Part shown: positions 7,024 through 16,111 of the stretch, piece by piece
Numbering within the stretch: the first letter of the stretch is position 1
Layout: every line of letters begins with the position of its first letter
Source: Candidatus Eiseniibacteriota bacterium
Lineage (GTDB): Bacteria; Joyebacterota; Joyebacteria; Joyebacterales; Joyebacteraceae
Length of the DNA: 32,601 nucleotides
Reading direction: 5' to 3'
Assembly (NCBI GenBank): GCA_030609365.1
Contig: JAUWCJ010000015.1
Span: 1-32,601 of the forward strand
Made by a program: the position numbers and the translations under genes
The notes under the pieces: generated by a model
Databases searched by the model: none
Seen by the model: only the letters and a program-made list of their open reading frames with translations
Told to the model about the DNA's origin: nothing

Positions 7024-8304
7024 ATGAAACGGTACGTGATAGCGGTCGCCGTGGTGCTCACGGTCGCGGCACTCATTGCGGGGTGCGGTGGTGGAGGAGA
7101 GGAATCGACTTCCGGTGTCGTCACTGTGCAGTTCTGGCACGCGATGGGCGGGCCCCTGGGTGATGCGCTGGACGAGCTCGTCGCCGAGTTCAACGAGACC
7201 CACCCCGGGATCGATATCGTGTCGATCAGCATGGGGAGATATCAGGCTCTCTCTCAGAAGATCATGGCCGCCGTCGCGGCGGGACAGCCGCCGGTGCTGG
7301 CCCAGGCCTACGAGGCGTGGACCGGGGAACTCATCGAGAACGGTAGTGCAGAGCCGCTCAATACGTACATCGAGGGAGCTGACGGCCTGACGGCCGCTGA
7401 GATCGACGACTTCGTACCTGGGATGCTCGACAACAACTCGTGGGAGGGCACGATCTACTCGTTTCCCTTCAACAAGAGTGTCAGGGCCATCTACTGGAAC
7501 AGGGACCTGTTCGCGGCGGAGGGTCTGGACCACGCTCCGACCGACTGGTCCGAGTATGAGGGCTTCGCCCGCCGCCTGACCAAGGACACTGACGGCGACG
7601 GCAAGATCGACCAGTGGGGAACCGCAGGCCAGATCAGCGCCTGGATGTTCGAGAACCTCCTGTTGCAGACCGGCGGACAGATCCTCACGGATGACGGAAC
7701 GGCGGTCGCCTTCGACAGCGCCGAGGGAGTGGACGCTCTCGAGTTCATGGTCCGGCTCCTGACGAAATGGGGCAAGGTGACCTCCGGCTACGAGTATCAG
7801 AACGACTTCCAGGCCGGTAAGGTCGCGATGATCGAGGGCTCGACGGTGTCGCTCTCCTTCATGGAGGGGAAGTACACGTTCGATATGGCGGTGGCGCCCC
7901 TGCCCGAGCAGAAGGGGAAGGGCTGCTACGTGGCCGGGACCAACGTCGTCATCTTCTCGAACGCGTCTCAGGCGCAGAAGGACGCCGCGTGGAAGTTCAT
8001 CAAGTGGTTCACGAGCCCCGAGACCACGGCGCGCTGGGCGGCGCGGACAGGCTACGCGCCCGTCCGGATGAGCGCGACTGCGTCCGAGGCGATGACCGCG
8101 CGGTTCGCAGAGATAGACGGACTGAAGGAAGTCCTCCAGCAGCTTGAGTTCGCGTCCTACGAGCCGAGGTCGGGCGCATGGTACGCCGGGCGCAAACATC
8201 TGGAGGAGGTGGGTGTCGAGGGCGCGCTCAGGCAGCGGATGACTCCGCCCGAGGCGCTCATCGAGGCCGCACGGCTCGTGAATGCTGCGCTGGCCGGGCA
8301 GTAG
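7024..8304 (+). CDS. ABC importer substrate-binding lipoprotein (family 1)
   Basis: The 426-residue protein has a lipoprotein signal (LIAGC, cysteine 21), followed by a glycine linker and a bacterial extracellular solute-binding family 1 fold. It shows typical sequences: VTVQFWHAMGG near 34-43, FNETHPGIDI, SFPFNKSVRAIYWNRDLF and an EF-hand-like calcium loop DTDGDGKID (188-196) seen in many members. It would capture substrate in the periplasm and deliver it to the two permeases encoded just upstream. ATG 7024 follows GGAGGAG with a short spacer. An upstream in-frame ATG at 7000 would add residues before the signal and lacks a good ribosome site. The 75-base gap before it is rich in short CAGACG/CCAGGAG repeats of no clear function. 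Confidence 0.9.
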   Translation: MKRYVIAVAVVLTVAALIAGCGGGGEESTSGVVTVQFWHAMGGPLGDALDELVAEFNETHPGIDIVSISMGRYQALSQKIMAAVAAGQPPVLAQAYEAWTGELIENGSAEPLNTYIEGADGLTAAEIDDFVPGMLDNNSWEGTIYSFPFNKSVRAIYWNRDLFAAEGLDHAPTDWSEYEGFARRLTKDTDGDGKIDQWGTAGQISAWMFENLLLQTGGQILTDDGTAVAFDSAEGVDALEFMVRLLTKWGKVTSGYEYQNDFQAGKVAMIEGSTVSLSFMEGKYTFDMAVAPLPEQKGKGCYVAGTNVVIFSNASQAQKDAAWKFIKWFTSPETTARWAARTGYAPVRMSATASEAMTARFAEIDGLKEVLQQLEFASYEPRSGAWYAGRKHLEEVGVEGALRQRMTPPEALIEAARLVNAALAGQ

Positions 8305-8393
8305 TATCGACCGACCGACTCATCCGCGCGCGGAGCGGGAGCCGGTTTGAAAACGACGAATCGACGGATAGCACGCAACTACAGGAGGGATCG

Positions 8394-9488
8394 ATGATGC
8401 GAGAGCAGAAGGGCTGGGTGATCCTGGCGGTCGCCCTCGCGGTTCTGACGGCGGCGCCGGCTGCGGGGCAGGAAGTGACGATCTGCGACGTGCAGGAGTA
8501 TGACGCGATGGGGTTCTCGGTGCTCGAAGGAGATACCGTGGCCGTGCAGGGCGTGGTCACGGTCGAGCCGGGGGTGTTCCAGCCCGCGATGACGTCCTTC
8601 TTCATCGAGTGGGGCGACTGCGGGATCAACGTCTTCCACCCCTATTCCGACATTGTCGCGGTAGCCGTGGGCGACACCATCGAAGTGACCGGTGTGGTCA
8701 CGGAATATCAGAGCTCCAGCACCGGGGCCGGATCGACGACGGAGATCGTCCTGTTGAGCCCGTCAAGCTGGTCGATGGTGGCGGAGGGCGACGGCGAATT
8801 CGAGCCCACGTACCTGAGCCTCAAGAGACTCGGAGCGGAGAAGAACGAGGGCAGGCTGTGCAGGACCATCGGCGTGGTTTGTGAGAGGAACCTGCCGTAC
8901 GACATATACATCCATCAGCCGTGGTCGGGCGCCGACATCCAGGTCTACCGGGCCAACGAAGAGCTGAATCTCGGCGTGTTCGATATCGGTGATACCATCG
9001 ATGTAACGGGCAACATGATGCAGTATGACAGGGAGGCGCCGTTCTTCGGCGGCTACGAGCTGTCGCCGCGATACGAGAGCGACATGAAGATGGCGGTCGT
9101 GCCGGCCTCATGGCCGCCGGAGCCGGAGTTCTGGCCGAACGCCGCCCTCCGGATTCCCACACAGGTGTTCAGGCCTCACGGCAACGAGGTGATTCCCATC
9201 GCCTATCTCGCGGACGACCGTAGCGAGGTCACGATGAAGATCTACGATTTGCAGGGAAGGGTCGTGCGAACGCTGACCGAGGAAGAGTACACGGGCTACT
9301 CGTCCCTACCGGAGTTCTACAAGGAGGACTTCTTCGTTCAGGGCATCAACGGCTGGGACGGCCGCGATGACCTTCGACGGCTGGCTCCCGCGGGAGCGTA
9401 CGTCTGCCGTCTCGAAGTGGAGGACAGAGACGGACTGGTCAGTGTGTCGACGGCGCCGATCGTGGTCGGCGTCAAGCTCACGAGGTGA
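8394..9488 (+). CDS. Secreted protein with paired OB-like domains and FlgD-like Ig domain
   Basis: The 364-residue protein has a signal peptide (1-25, cleaved near AAGQ), two consecutive OB-like beta modules (about 27-125 and 130-232) and a C-terminal FlgD-type Ig domain (about 262-362). The Ig domain carries EVTMKIYDLQGRVVRTL and a WDGRDD turn. The OB pair has the signature QEYDAMGFSVLEGD, later VEPGVFQP, and ends with GGYELSPRYESDM. The second OB pair of the next gene (residues 698-896) has the same landmarks, so the two are paralogous. No catalytic motif is visible. A binding or scaffold role outside the cell is likely. ATG 8394 and ATG 8397 both follow AGGAGGG, and I chose the first. It ends in a hydrophobic PIVVGVKL strand rather than a recognised sorting motif. 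Confidence 0.75.
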   Translation: MMREQKGWVILAVALAVLTAAPAAGQEVTICDVQEYDAMGFSVLEGDTVAVQGVVTVEPGVFQPAMTSFFIEWGDCGINVFHPYSDIVAVAVGDTIEVTGVVTEYQSSSTGAGSTTEIVLLSPSSWSMVAEGDGEFEPTYLSLKRLGAEKNEGRLCRTIGVVCERNLPYDIYIHQPWSGADIQVYRANEELNLGVFDIGDTIDVTGNMMQYDREAPFFGGYELSPRYESDMKMAVVPASWPPEPEFWPNAALRIPTQVFRPHGNEVIPIAYLADDRSEVTMKIYDLQGRVVRTLTEEEYTGYSSLPEFYKEDFFVQGINGWDGRDDLRRLAPAGAYVCRLEVEDRDGLVSVSTAPIVVGVKLTR

Positions 9489-9518
9489 CGGGCGCAACCG
9501 GACTGAAAGGACGATCGT

Positions 9519-12500
9519 ATGCATGTGATGCGGGTAGCTCTGATCGGGATGTTCATCGTCGCCCTGCCTGTGCTGGCAGGCGCTGACATCATCCCCATAT
9601 CGGACGTCAACGAAAACGACGAGCATGGGTTCCCCGTGCTCAGGGGAACCGTGGTGACGGTGCAAGGTGTGGCGGTCGTAGGGACCGGGGTGCTGGGAGA
9701 CGACACCGATATCTACATTCAGGACGAGACAGGCGGCGTGAACGTGCGGCAGACGGGCATGGCGTCGCCGGTCATCGCTCTGGGCGACAGCGTCTGGGTC
9801 AAGGGCAGAGTCGGCCACGCCACGAGCAGTGGCCGCACCGCTCTCTACATCGACGCCATCGCGTATCCCTCGACAAGAATGGTCATCGTGAACAGCGGGA
9901 ACGAACTCCCGACGCCTCTCGAGCTGACGCCGCGCCAGATTTCGGTGTCGGGGGAGGACCTCGAGGGGATCTACGCCGTCGTCAGGGACGTATCGCTCGC
10001 GGGCAGCTGGCAGAACTGCGCCAGCCCTCCTGTAGACAGCTACACGAGGATCGCAGACGGCGACACCATCTGTCTGCTCTGGTTCGACAAGGACACGGAC
10101 CTCTGTGGACCTCCGGAGCCGCTTCTGACCTTCGACGTGTACGGCTTTGTGGTTCCGGATATCAGCAGCACGCCCACGACGGGCCATGGGATTCTTCCCA
10201 GGAGCAGGAGCGACGTGCTGTCGTCCGGTCCGGGGAGCGGGTTCGTCACGCTCGAGCCGGACCGCGTGTTTACGGACGAGGTGGCCGATCTCCTGTTCGG
10301 ATTCGAGGCGGACGGCAGCGAGCTGACGCAGGTGTCTATTGCGGTGCCGGGTGGTTGGGAGTTCCCGGATCCCGCGTCCGCCGTGCACCTGGTCGGCCCC
10401 GGTTTTGCGGGCGCGCTGATCGAGGCTACGTCTGACCTGGTCGTGCTGACCGGGTGCGAGCTGACCCGGGAAAACCCGGGCACGGTGATACTGGCGGGAA
10501 TTGTGGCACCCGCGTCGGCGGGCACGTATTCGTTCGAAGTCAAGACCGCGGACGAGGGGAACGACCTCGCCGACATCCAGGCACAGCCTGAAATTGGAGT
10601 GGGGGCGCTTGCCGACGCCGGCACGGTGCTCATCAATGAGATCTACGCCCACTCCGGGGGCACCGACCTCAACGACCGGTCGGAGTTCATCGAGCTCTAC
10701 AACCCCGGTGACGAGGCGGTCGACCTGACGGGCTGGGTGCTGACCGACATAAGCGACGAAGGCTACTGCGCCGGGTCGAACCTCTGGGAATTCCCCGAGG
10801 GGACCGAGCTCGCGGCCCACGACTACGTCGTGATCGCCAAGGACGCCAAAGGCAGTTACGGGCAGGGCTTCTACTACGTGTTCTGGGAGTGGCCGGACTT
10901 CGAGTTGGTCGATCCCTATCGCAGTGATGCCGCATCGCCGAACGACGTCGAGGCCATGATCCTGGTGACTCCCTACGACGGCAACCTATCGGTGAAGCAG
11001 GAGATCCGTCTCATCGGCGGTCCCGACGGCAACGGCACGCTCGTTGCCGGCACGCCGTCCTACGAAGCGGTGCTTCTGTACACCGACCGGACGATGACTC
11101 ATCTGGTCGACGCGGTCGAGTACCGCGACCCGGTGTTCCTGGCCGAGGACCCCTGCGCGGACGCTCCGGGACTGGGAGGCATCGACGACGCCTGGACCCC
11201 GGGCCCCCCGCCTTGGCACACGTCGCTCGCCAGGAACGAGGTCTCCGACGATACGGACGTCAGCCGTGACGACTTCTCCCTGGTCGCGCCGACGCCGGGC
11301 GAGCAGAATCCAATCTCGGACGAGTCGGTCCCGACGGTCGCGTCGGCTTCGGGCGCCAGTCACAATCTGGCGCTGGTGAAGTTCAGCAAGCCGGTGAATC
11401 CAGACGATGCGGAGAATCGTGCCAACTACACAGTTGGGGACGATGTCGTGGTGCTCGAGGCCACGCTGTCGCGCGACGGACGAACCGTGCTGCTCAAGAC
11501 GACCGACCGTACTCCCGGCGAGTCGTACTCCATCGATATCGAGAACGTGACCGACGTGGCCGGCAACACGATGGAGAGTTTCTCGGATTCGATAGCGATA
11601 GGCGTCACCACCATTTCCATCACCGACCTGCAGGAGTACGACGAGAATGGCTTCAGCATAAGGGCCGGCCAGACGGTGAAGGCCGTTGGCTTAACGACGG
11701 TCCCGGCGGGCGTCTTCCAGCCCGATTACACCAGCATGTACATACAGGAGCCGGACGGCTTCGGAGTGAACGTCTTCATGTACGGACAGATGTCGGAACC
11801 GGCACTCGAGGGCGACCTTGTCGCGGCTGCGGGTGAGATCGTCGACTACGTCAGCGGCTCCGGCGCCGGGGCAACGACGGAGGTGGACGCGAGTTCGGTA
11901 ACGGTTCTCGCTCGCGGGTTCTCTCCGCCTGAGCCGACCGTGCTGAAGACGGGCGAAGTCGGCCACGAGGACAACGAGGGTCTGTTCGTGCAGACGTCCG
12001 GAGTTGTCGTGAGCGTCGAGGGCTTCGCCATCTTCGTCGACGACGGTTCCGGGTCGATCCAGATCTACCAGAACTTCAACAACATCAACTTCGAACAGTT
12101 CGCCATCGGTGACAGCGTGAGCATGATGGGCGCCGTTCTGCAGTACGACCAGAGCGTGCCCTACCTGTCCGGATACGAGCTGGCGCCGCGATACAACGCT
12201 GACATGGAGATCCTCGAGGCCCAGTTCTCCGGGAGCGCGGACGTCAAGATCTCAGCACGCGTGCTCGACCTGGGCTCCGATGAGGCCATTGAGATTCTCT
12301 ATAGCGCGCCGAAGGCTAGCCACGTCACCGTGCGCATATTTGACTTAAAGGGAAGAGAGGTGGCGACTGTCTACGACGGCATCTGCCTGGGCCTGCAGCG
12401 GGCGACGTGGGACGCCAGGGACAACGCGGGGAACAGGGTGCCGATGGGCGCCTACCTGTGTCACGTGATGGCGAGAGACAGGGACCGCGGCAACGGAAGT

Positions 12501-12542
12501 AACGCGGCAGCGCCGATAGTCATCGGGAGGAAACTGGACTAA
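9519..12542 (+). CDS. Large secreted modular protein: OB pairs, lamin-tail domain, Ig domains
   Basis: The protein has 1007 residues. In order they are a signal peptide (1-22), an OB-like pair (25-235), a cohesin- or Ig-like domain (about 240-362), a lamin-tail domain (367-600; VLINEIYAHSGG, then SEFIELYNPGDEAVDLTGW), a bacterial Ig-like domain (603-695; LVKFSKPVNPDDAENRANY), a second OB-like pair (698-896; QEYDENGFSIRAGQ, PAGVFQP, GYELAPRY) and a C-terminal FlgD-like Ig domain (912-1007; VTVRIFDLKGREV). Lamin-tail plus OB modules are found around extracellular nucleases of the ExeM/NucH kind, but no nuclease catalytic domain is visible, so it is best seen as an adhesin or binding scaffold. 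It begins 30 bases after the previous gene, with AAAGGA before the ATG. Confidence 0.78.
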   Translation: MHVMRVALIGMFIVALPVLAGADIIPISDVNENDEHGFPVLRGTVVTVQGVAVVGTGVLGDDTDIYIQDETGGVNVRQTGMASPVIALGDSVWVKGRVGHATSSGRTALYIDAIAYPSTRMVIVNSGNELPTPLELTPRQISVSGEDLEGIYAVVRDVSLAGSWQNCASPPVDSYTRIADGDTICLLWFDKDTDLCGPPEPLLTFDVYGFVVPDISSTPTTGHGILPRSRSDVLSSGPGSGFVTLEPDRVFTDEVADLLFGFEADGSELTQVSIAVPGGWEFPDPASAVHLVGPGFAGALIEATSDLVVLTGCELTRENPGTVILAGIVAPASAGTYSFEVKTADEGNDLADIQAQPEIGVGALADAGTVLINEIYAHSGGTDLNDRSEFIELYNPGDEAVDLTGWVLTDISDEGYCAGSNLWEFPEGTELAAHDYVVIAKDAKGSYGQGFYYVFWEWPDFELVDPYRSDAASPNDVEAMILVTPYDGNLSVKQEIRLIGGPDGNGTLVAGTPSYEAVLLYTDRTMTHLVDAVEYRDPVFLAEDPCADAPGLGGIDDAWTPGPPPWHTSLARNEVSDDTDVSRDDFSLVAPTPGEQNPISDESVPTVASASGASHNLALVKFSKPVNPDDAENRANYTVGDDVVVLEATLSRDGRTVLLKTTDRTPGESYSIDIENVTDVAGNTMESFSDSIAIGVTTISITDLQEYDENGFSIRAGQTVKAVGLTTVPAGVFQPDYTSMYIQEPDGFGVNVFMYGQMSEPALEGDLVAAAGEIVDYVSGSGAGATTEVDASSVTVLARGFSPPEPTVLKTGEVGHEDNEGLFVQTSGVVVSVEGFAIFVDDGSGSIQIYQNFNNINFEQFAIGDSVSMMGAVLQYDQSVPYLSGYELAPRYNADMEILEAQFSGSADVKISARVLDLGSDEAIEILYSAPKASHVTVRIFDLKGREVATVYDGICLGLQRATWDARDNAGNRVPMGAYLCHVMARDRDRGNGSNAAAPIVIGRKLD

Positions 12543-12597
12543 CCAGCGGACGAGAATGCAGATGACACGAATGGTCTCAGCACCAAAGGAGGTACAT

Positions 12598-13479
12598 GTG
12601 AAAGGGGCAAGAACGATCATCGTCGTTGCGACGGTGGCAGTCCTGCTCGTGCCGTGCGCGGCCTACGCGGAGGGTGTGTTCGACAATCTCATCCTGTCGC
12701 CCAGGGCCCGCGCAATGGGCGGAGCGTTCGTTGCGGTCTCGGACGATGAGACGGCCATATTCACGAACCCGGCGGGGCTCGCCGATCAGGTTTCCATCGG
12801 CTTCTACGGGAGCTACGTGGACCTGTTCGGCTATCCGTACTTCGATCTGGGGTCCCTCTCGGCCGTGATGCCGACGAGCTACGGGACCGTGGGATTCGGC
12901 GCCAGGCTGTTCGAGGTCGAGCAGAACGACGTCGATCTCCTGCAGGAGTACACGATCTCACTCGGCCAGGGTTTCACGCTGATGAAGGACATCCACTCCT
13001 CGCTGGCGGTCGGTTACGCGGCGAACCTCTACGGGCTGTCGTTCGAGGCTCAGAGCGTCTCGGACGAGGACCTTGGCTCGGCCAACGCCGTCGGATTCGA
13101 CGTGGGCGTGCTCGGCACCCTGCGCGGACGGACCCGATTCGGGTTCTTCATGAAGAACATCAACAACCCGAAGATGGGCAAGACCGATACCGAGGACCTG
13201 CCCCAGTGGTTCACGGTAGGCGTGGCGTACGATCCCTACGGCGGTGTCACGACGTCACTCGAGATGCAGAAGCAGGACAACGAGGACGTCAGGACCTGCT
13301 TCGGCGTCGAGGCCGACGTAAACGACTACGTGACGGTTCGAGCGGGTCTGCAGAACAACCCGAACAGAGTCTCGGCGGGGTTCGGAGCGAGATGGCAGGC
13401 GGTCCGTATCGACTACAGCTACACTTCGCATGCCGTTCTGCCCGGCAGCCACCACATCGGGCTGGGCGTGGCGTTCTAG
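12598..13479 (+). CDS. PorV/PorQ-like outer-membrane barrel protein
   Basis: The 293-residue protein has a signal peptide (1-24, AYAEG) and then the N-terminal signature of PorV/UPF0164-type outer-membrane proteins, SPRARAMGGAFVAVSDDETA (34-53), followed by FTNPAGLA. The rest is a series of amphipathic strands ending in HHIGLGVAF, a typical barrel C-terminus. In Bacteroidota, PorV shuttles type-9-secreted proteins at the outer membrane, and many FCB lineages carry several paralogues of unknown role. I chose the GTG at 12598 because AAAGGAGG (12585-12592) ends 5 bases before it. An upstream ATG (12556) would put 14 extra residues before the signal. It sits between secreted modular proteins and another barrel, which fits a surface-assembly or transport role. 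Confidence 0.75.
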   Translation: MKGARTIIVVATVAVLLVPCAAYAEGVFDNLILSPRARAMGGAFVAVSDDETAIFTNPAGLADQVSIGFYGSYVDLFGYPYFDLGSLSAVMPTSYGTVGFGARLFEVEQNDVDLLQEYTISLGQGFTLMKDIHSSLAVGYAANLYGLSFEAQSVSDEDLGSANAVGFDVGVLGTLRGRTRFGFFMKNINNPKMGKTDTEDLPQWFTVGVAYDPYGGVTTSLEMQKQDNEDVRTCFGVEADVNDYVTVRAGLQNNPNRVSAGFGARWQAVRIDYSYTSHAVLPGSHHIGLGVAF

Positions 13480-13547
13480 AGCGGTTCGGACGGACCTGGG
13501 AATCGGGCGAATCCGGTTCCTAAGCAGAGTGAATCAGGGGAGGCACG

Positions 13548-16028
13548 ATGAGACCACTGAAAGCCATGGGGTTCCTCGCGATCCTGGTCGGTTTGTTCCT
13601 GACCTCGATCGCCCCATGTGTTCGGGCCGAGGAGCCGCTGGACCTGAACCGCGCGACGCTTGAGGAGATCATGAAGCTCCCGATCTCGGAGCCGGCCGCG
13701 CGCGCGATATGGGAGCGCAAGGAGTTCAGGTCCTACTTCGTGAGCGTGTACGAGCTGAGAGAGCTGCCCGAGATAGGGCAGGAAGAGCTCAACCTGCTCA
13801 AACCGCTGGTGAAGATAGTCGCGGTCCCGGTCGAGGACGAGGAGCTCAAGAGGGTCAACGAGATCTACTACAGGATCCGCAACTGGGAGGCTGAGGAGGG
13901 GGCCAGTGAGGCGTTGGTGGATCACTGGATCGATCTCGCGAAGGACCCGTTCAACATCAACGAAGCGAGCTACTGGCAGATCGCGAATCTGCAGACGATC
14001 TCGCCGCCCGACGCGGCCGCCATCTACCACTACACACAGGGGAATCGGATCGAGCGGCGGACGGCGCTGCGCAACGTTCCGGGGCTCACTTATTGGGGGT
14101 ACTACAACGCCCGCAATTTCGTGCGCTACCAGGAGGCGGAGGAGTCGGAGGCACTGAGAGGTAGCTACCAGTTCCGCGCCTTCAACACGTCTTCGTTCTT
14201 CGATATCGAAGAGTGTCTGCAGGAGAACAGGAACCAGGCGGACGGCGCGTACGACTCGTGGTGGGATCGCCTGGACCTCGATAGCGCCGGCCCCGTCTAC
14301 CAGCACAAGCTGCGGCTCAGGTGGGGTCAGGACGTCAGGGCCGGTGCCTTGGCCTATAGCGGCGTCGACGCTGGTAACGAATTCGACGCGTTGAAATACC
14401 ACGTGACGGTCGAGAACAAGGACTTGGGATCGGTCCACTTCGACAACGTCATCGTCGGAAACTACGCCGTCGCGTTCGGTCAGGGTCTGGTGATGCAGAA
14501 CACCGACTTCTACAAGCCGCGCAACTCCGGTTACGGCTGGGACAAGCGCCACATCGGGATTCTCGGCGATGTGTCCCAGACTCAGGAGTTCCAGCTTCAC
14601 GGGATCGCGACGGAGTTCGACGTCGGCAATGTGAGGAGCATTCTGTTCTACTCCGATGACTGGAAGGACGCGGTCCTGAACCCGGACAAAACGGCCAACC
14701 AGTACATCATAATGACGCCCAGGATCGACAACAGCGATCTCGCGGCGGGGGGACTGCGCGCGATGCGCGACGTCCTTCACGAGCAGACCGTCGGTGGGAA
14801 CGTCAAGTACATCTTCGGTCCGGGCACGTGGGTCGGACTCTCGGGGTACGAGGCGCGGTACAATAAGTTCTTCAAGGCTGCGTACGACCCGGATGGCGGG
14901 AGTGACGTCAGCTGGATAGTCCCGGAATCCGACCAGGACCACATCGTCAATATGGACAGCGAGTATTTCGGTTCCTACACGAGTCCGGGCAAGTTCCGGC
15001 GCGTGTACGGTGCTGAATTCCAGTGGGTCCACGACAACTACTCGTTCGCGGGTGAGTACGCCGGGCTGGACTCAGACGGCGAGCTCACGAAGTTCGAGGA
15101 CGACCCGAAGGCCCTCGTGGTCAACGGGTTCGCCTCTTACAGCAACCTGAGCGTGCTCGCGCTCTACCGCGACTACGATGTGGGGTTCGAGAACCCATAC
15201 AGCCGGGGGTTCTCAGAGTACAAGCGTTACAAGGGGACGATCCTCGAGGACCAGTACTACCTTTCGGATCCCCTCTACGGTCTGATGTACGACAACTCCT
15301 TCATGCCTCAGGCCGAGCGCGGGCTCTACCTGAACACGAGGTACAGGTTCTCGCATCGTCTCACGCCGGCGATCGAGTTTGATACGTGGGAGCGGAAGGC
15401 CGATGGCGCTGACTACTCGAGGGTCGTGCTCAAGCTGCGATACCAGCCCATCTACAACATTGTGATGAACCTCAGGCACAAGTGGCAGGGCCGGCTGAGC
15501 TCGAACTGGATAACGCCTCAGAACTACGATCAGGTAGAGACTAGACTGAGGGTCGAGTACCGGCTGTCGAAGTACGACGAAGTAGAGTTCCTGCTCTCGC
15601 GGTCGTGGATCACGTGGCCGCCGAGACCTCGTCTGTCGGACAATGTGGAAGCGGACGGCGGCCATCCGGATATCGGATCCGCGGCCGTCCCGTCGTACGC
15701 CGTCGGCGCTCAGCTGACCCACAACGTCAACGACTGGCTCAAGCTTGTGGGCGCGATCACGTACTACGATGGATTCCTCTGGATGTTCGAAGACGGCAGC
15801 TTCCAGATCATGGATGGGCAGGCGGTGAGGTACTGGATATCGGTCTCGGATCGCATATCCGACCACCTCGCGCTGAGGCTACGGTGGACGAACGACCACT
15901 CGTACCCGCTGACGTACGTCGACCCCAGGGAGTACAACGAAAACCCGGAGGGAAATCCGGAGCCTGACGGTTGGAACGTCAGAGACGACTCGGGCACGTT
16001 CCGCATCCAGCTCGATTACTCATGGTAG
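13548..16028 (+). CDS. Helix-hairpin-helix domains fused to a predicted outer-membrane barrel
   Basis: The 826-residue protein has a signal peptide (1-27, VRAEE) and two ComEA-like helix-hairpin-helix segments. The first (32-90) begins LDLNRATLEEIMKLP and ends with ELPEIGQEELNLLKPLV. The second (136-194) begins FNINEASYWQIANL and ends NVPGLTYWGYYNARNF. From about 205 to 826 it is beta-rich with many alternating aromatic strands and ends in FRIQLDYSW, as outer-membrane barrels do. ComEA-type HhH motifs bind double-stranded DNA in competence systems. If these keep that ability, they would sit in the periplasm at the mouth of a barrel. ATG 13548 follows GGGGAGG by 5 bases. Similar HhH-barrel proteins are known to me only as uncharacterised proteins in candidate phyla. 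Function is not established. Confidence 0.7.
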   Translation: MRPLKAMGFLAILVGLFLTSIAPCVRAEEPLDLNRATLEEIMKLPISEPAARAIWERKEFRSYFVSVYELRELPEIGQEELNLLKPLVKIVAVPVEDEELKRVNEIYYRIRNWEAEEGASEALVDHWIDLAKDPFNINEASYWQIANLQTISPPDAAAIYHYTQGNRIERRTALRNVPGLTYWGYYNARNFVRYQEAEESEALRGSYQFRAFNTSSFFDIEECLQENRNQADGAYDSWWDRLDLDSAGPVYQHKLRLRWGQDVRAGALAYSGVDAGNEFDALKYHVTVENKDLGSVHFDNVIVGNYAVAFGQGLVMQNTDFYKPRNSGYGWDKRHIGILGDVSQTQEFQLHGIATEFDVGNVRSILFYSDDWKDAVLNPDKTANQYIIMTPRIDNSDLAAGGLRAMRDVLHEQTVGGNVKYIFGPGTWVGLSGYEARYNKFFKAAYDPDGGSDVSWIVPESDQDHIVNMDSEYFGSYTSPGKFRRVYGAEFQWVHDNYSFAGEYAGLDSDGELTKFEDDPKALVVNGFASYSNLSVLALYRDYDVGFENPYSRGFSEYKRYKGTILEDQYYLSDPLYGLMYDNSFMPQAERGLYLNTRYRFSHRLTPAIEFDTWERKADGADYSRVVLKLRYQPIYNIVMNLRHKWQGRLSSNWITPQNYDQVETRLRVEYRLSKYDEVEFLLSRSWITWPPRPRLSDNVEADGGHPDIGSAAVPSYAVGAQLTHNVNDWLKLVGAITYYDGFLWMFEDGSFQIMDGQAVRYWISVSDRISDHLALRLRWTNDHSYPLTYVDPREYNENPEGNPEPDGWNVRDDSGTFRIQLDYSW

Positions 16029-16111
16029 CGGGGTGGGAGCGCAGGAAGCTCAAGGACAACGCCATGGAATCCAAGGTGTCAACAAGGAATCGTAAGAGGA
16101 GGAGGGTAGAG

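Noticed and set aside
8347-8375. Internal promoter TTGAAA before the OB-fold protein gene
   Set aside because: No -10 box of reasonable quality at proper spacing (AGCACG at 17). The gene is better explained as part of the operon.
9306-10820. Long antisense open frame (about 500 codons) opposite the 1007-residue protein, and similar ones elsewhere (e.g. 13476-15032 minus)
   Set aside because: They mirror strong coding sequence in high-GC DNA, have arginine- and valine-rich compositions without domains, and cross gene borders. They are shadows.
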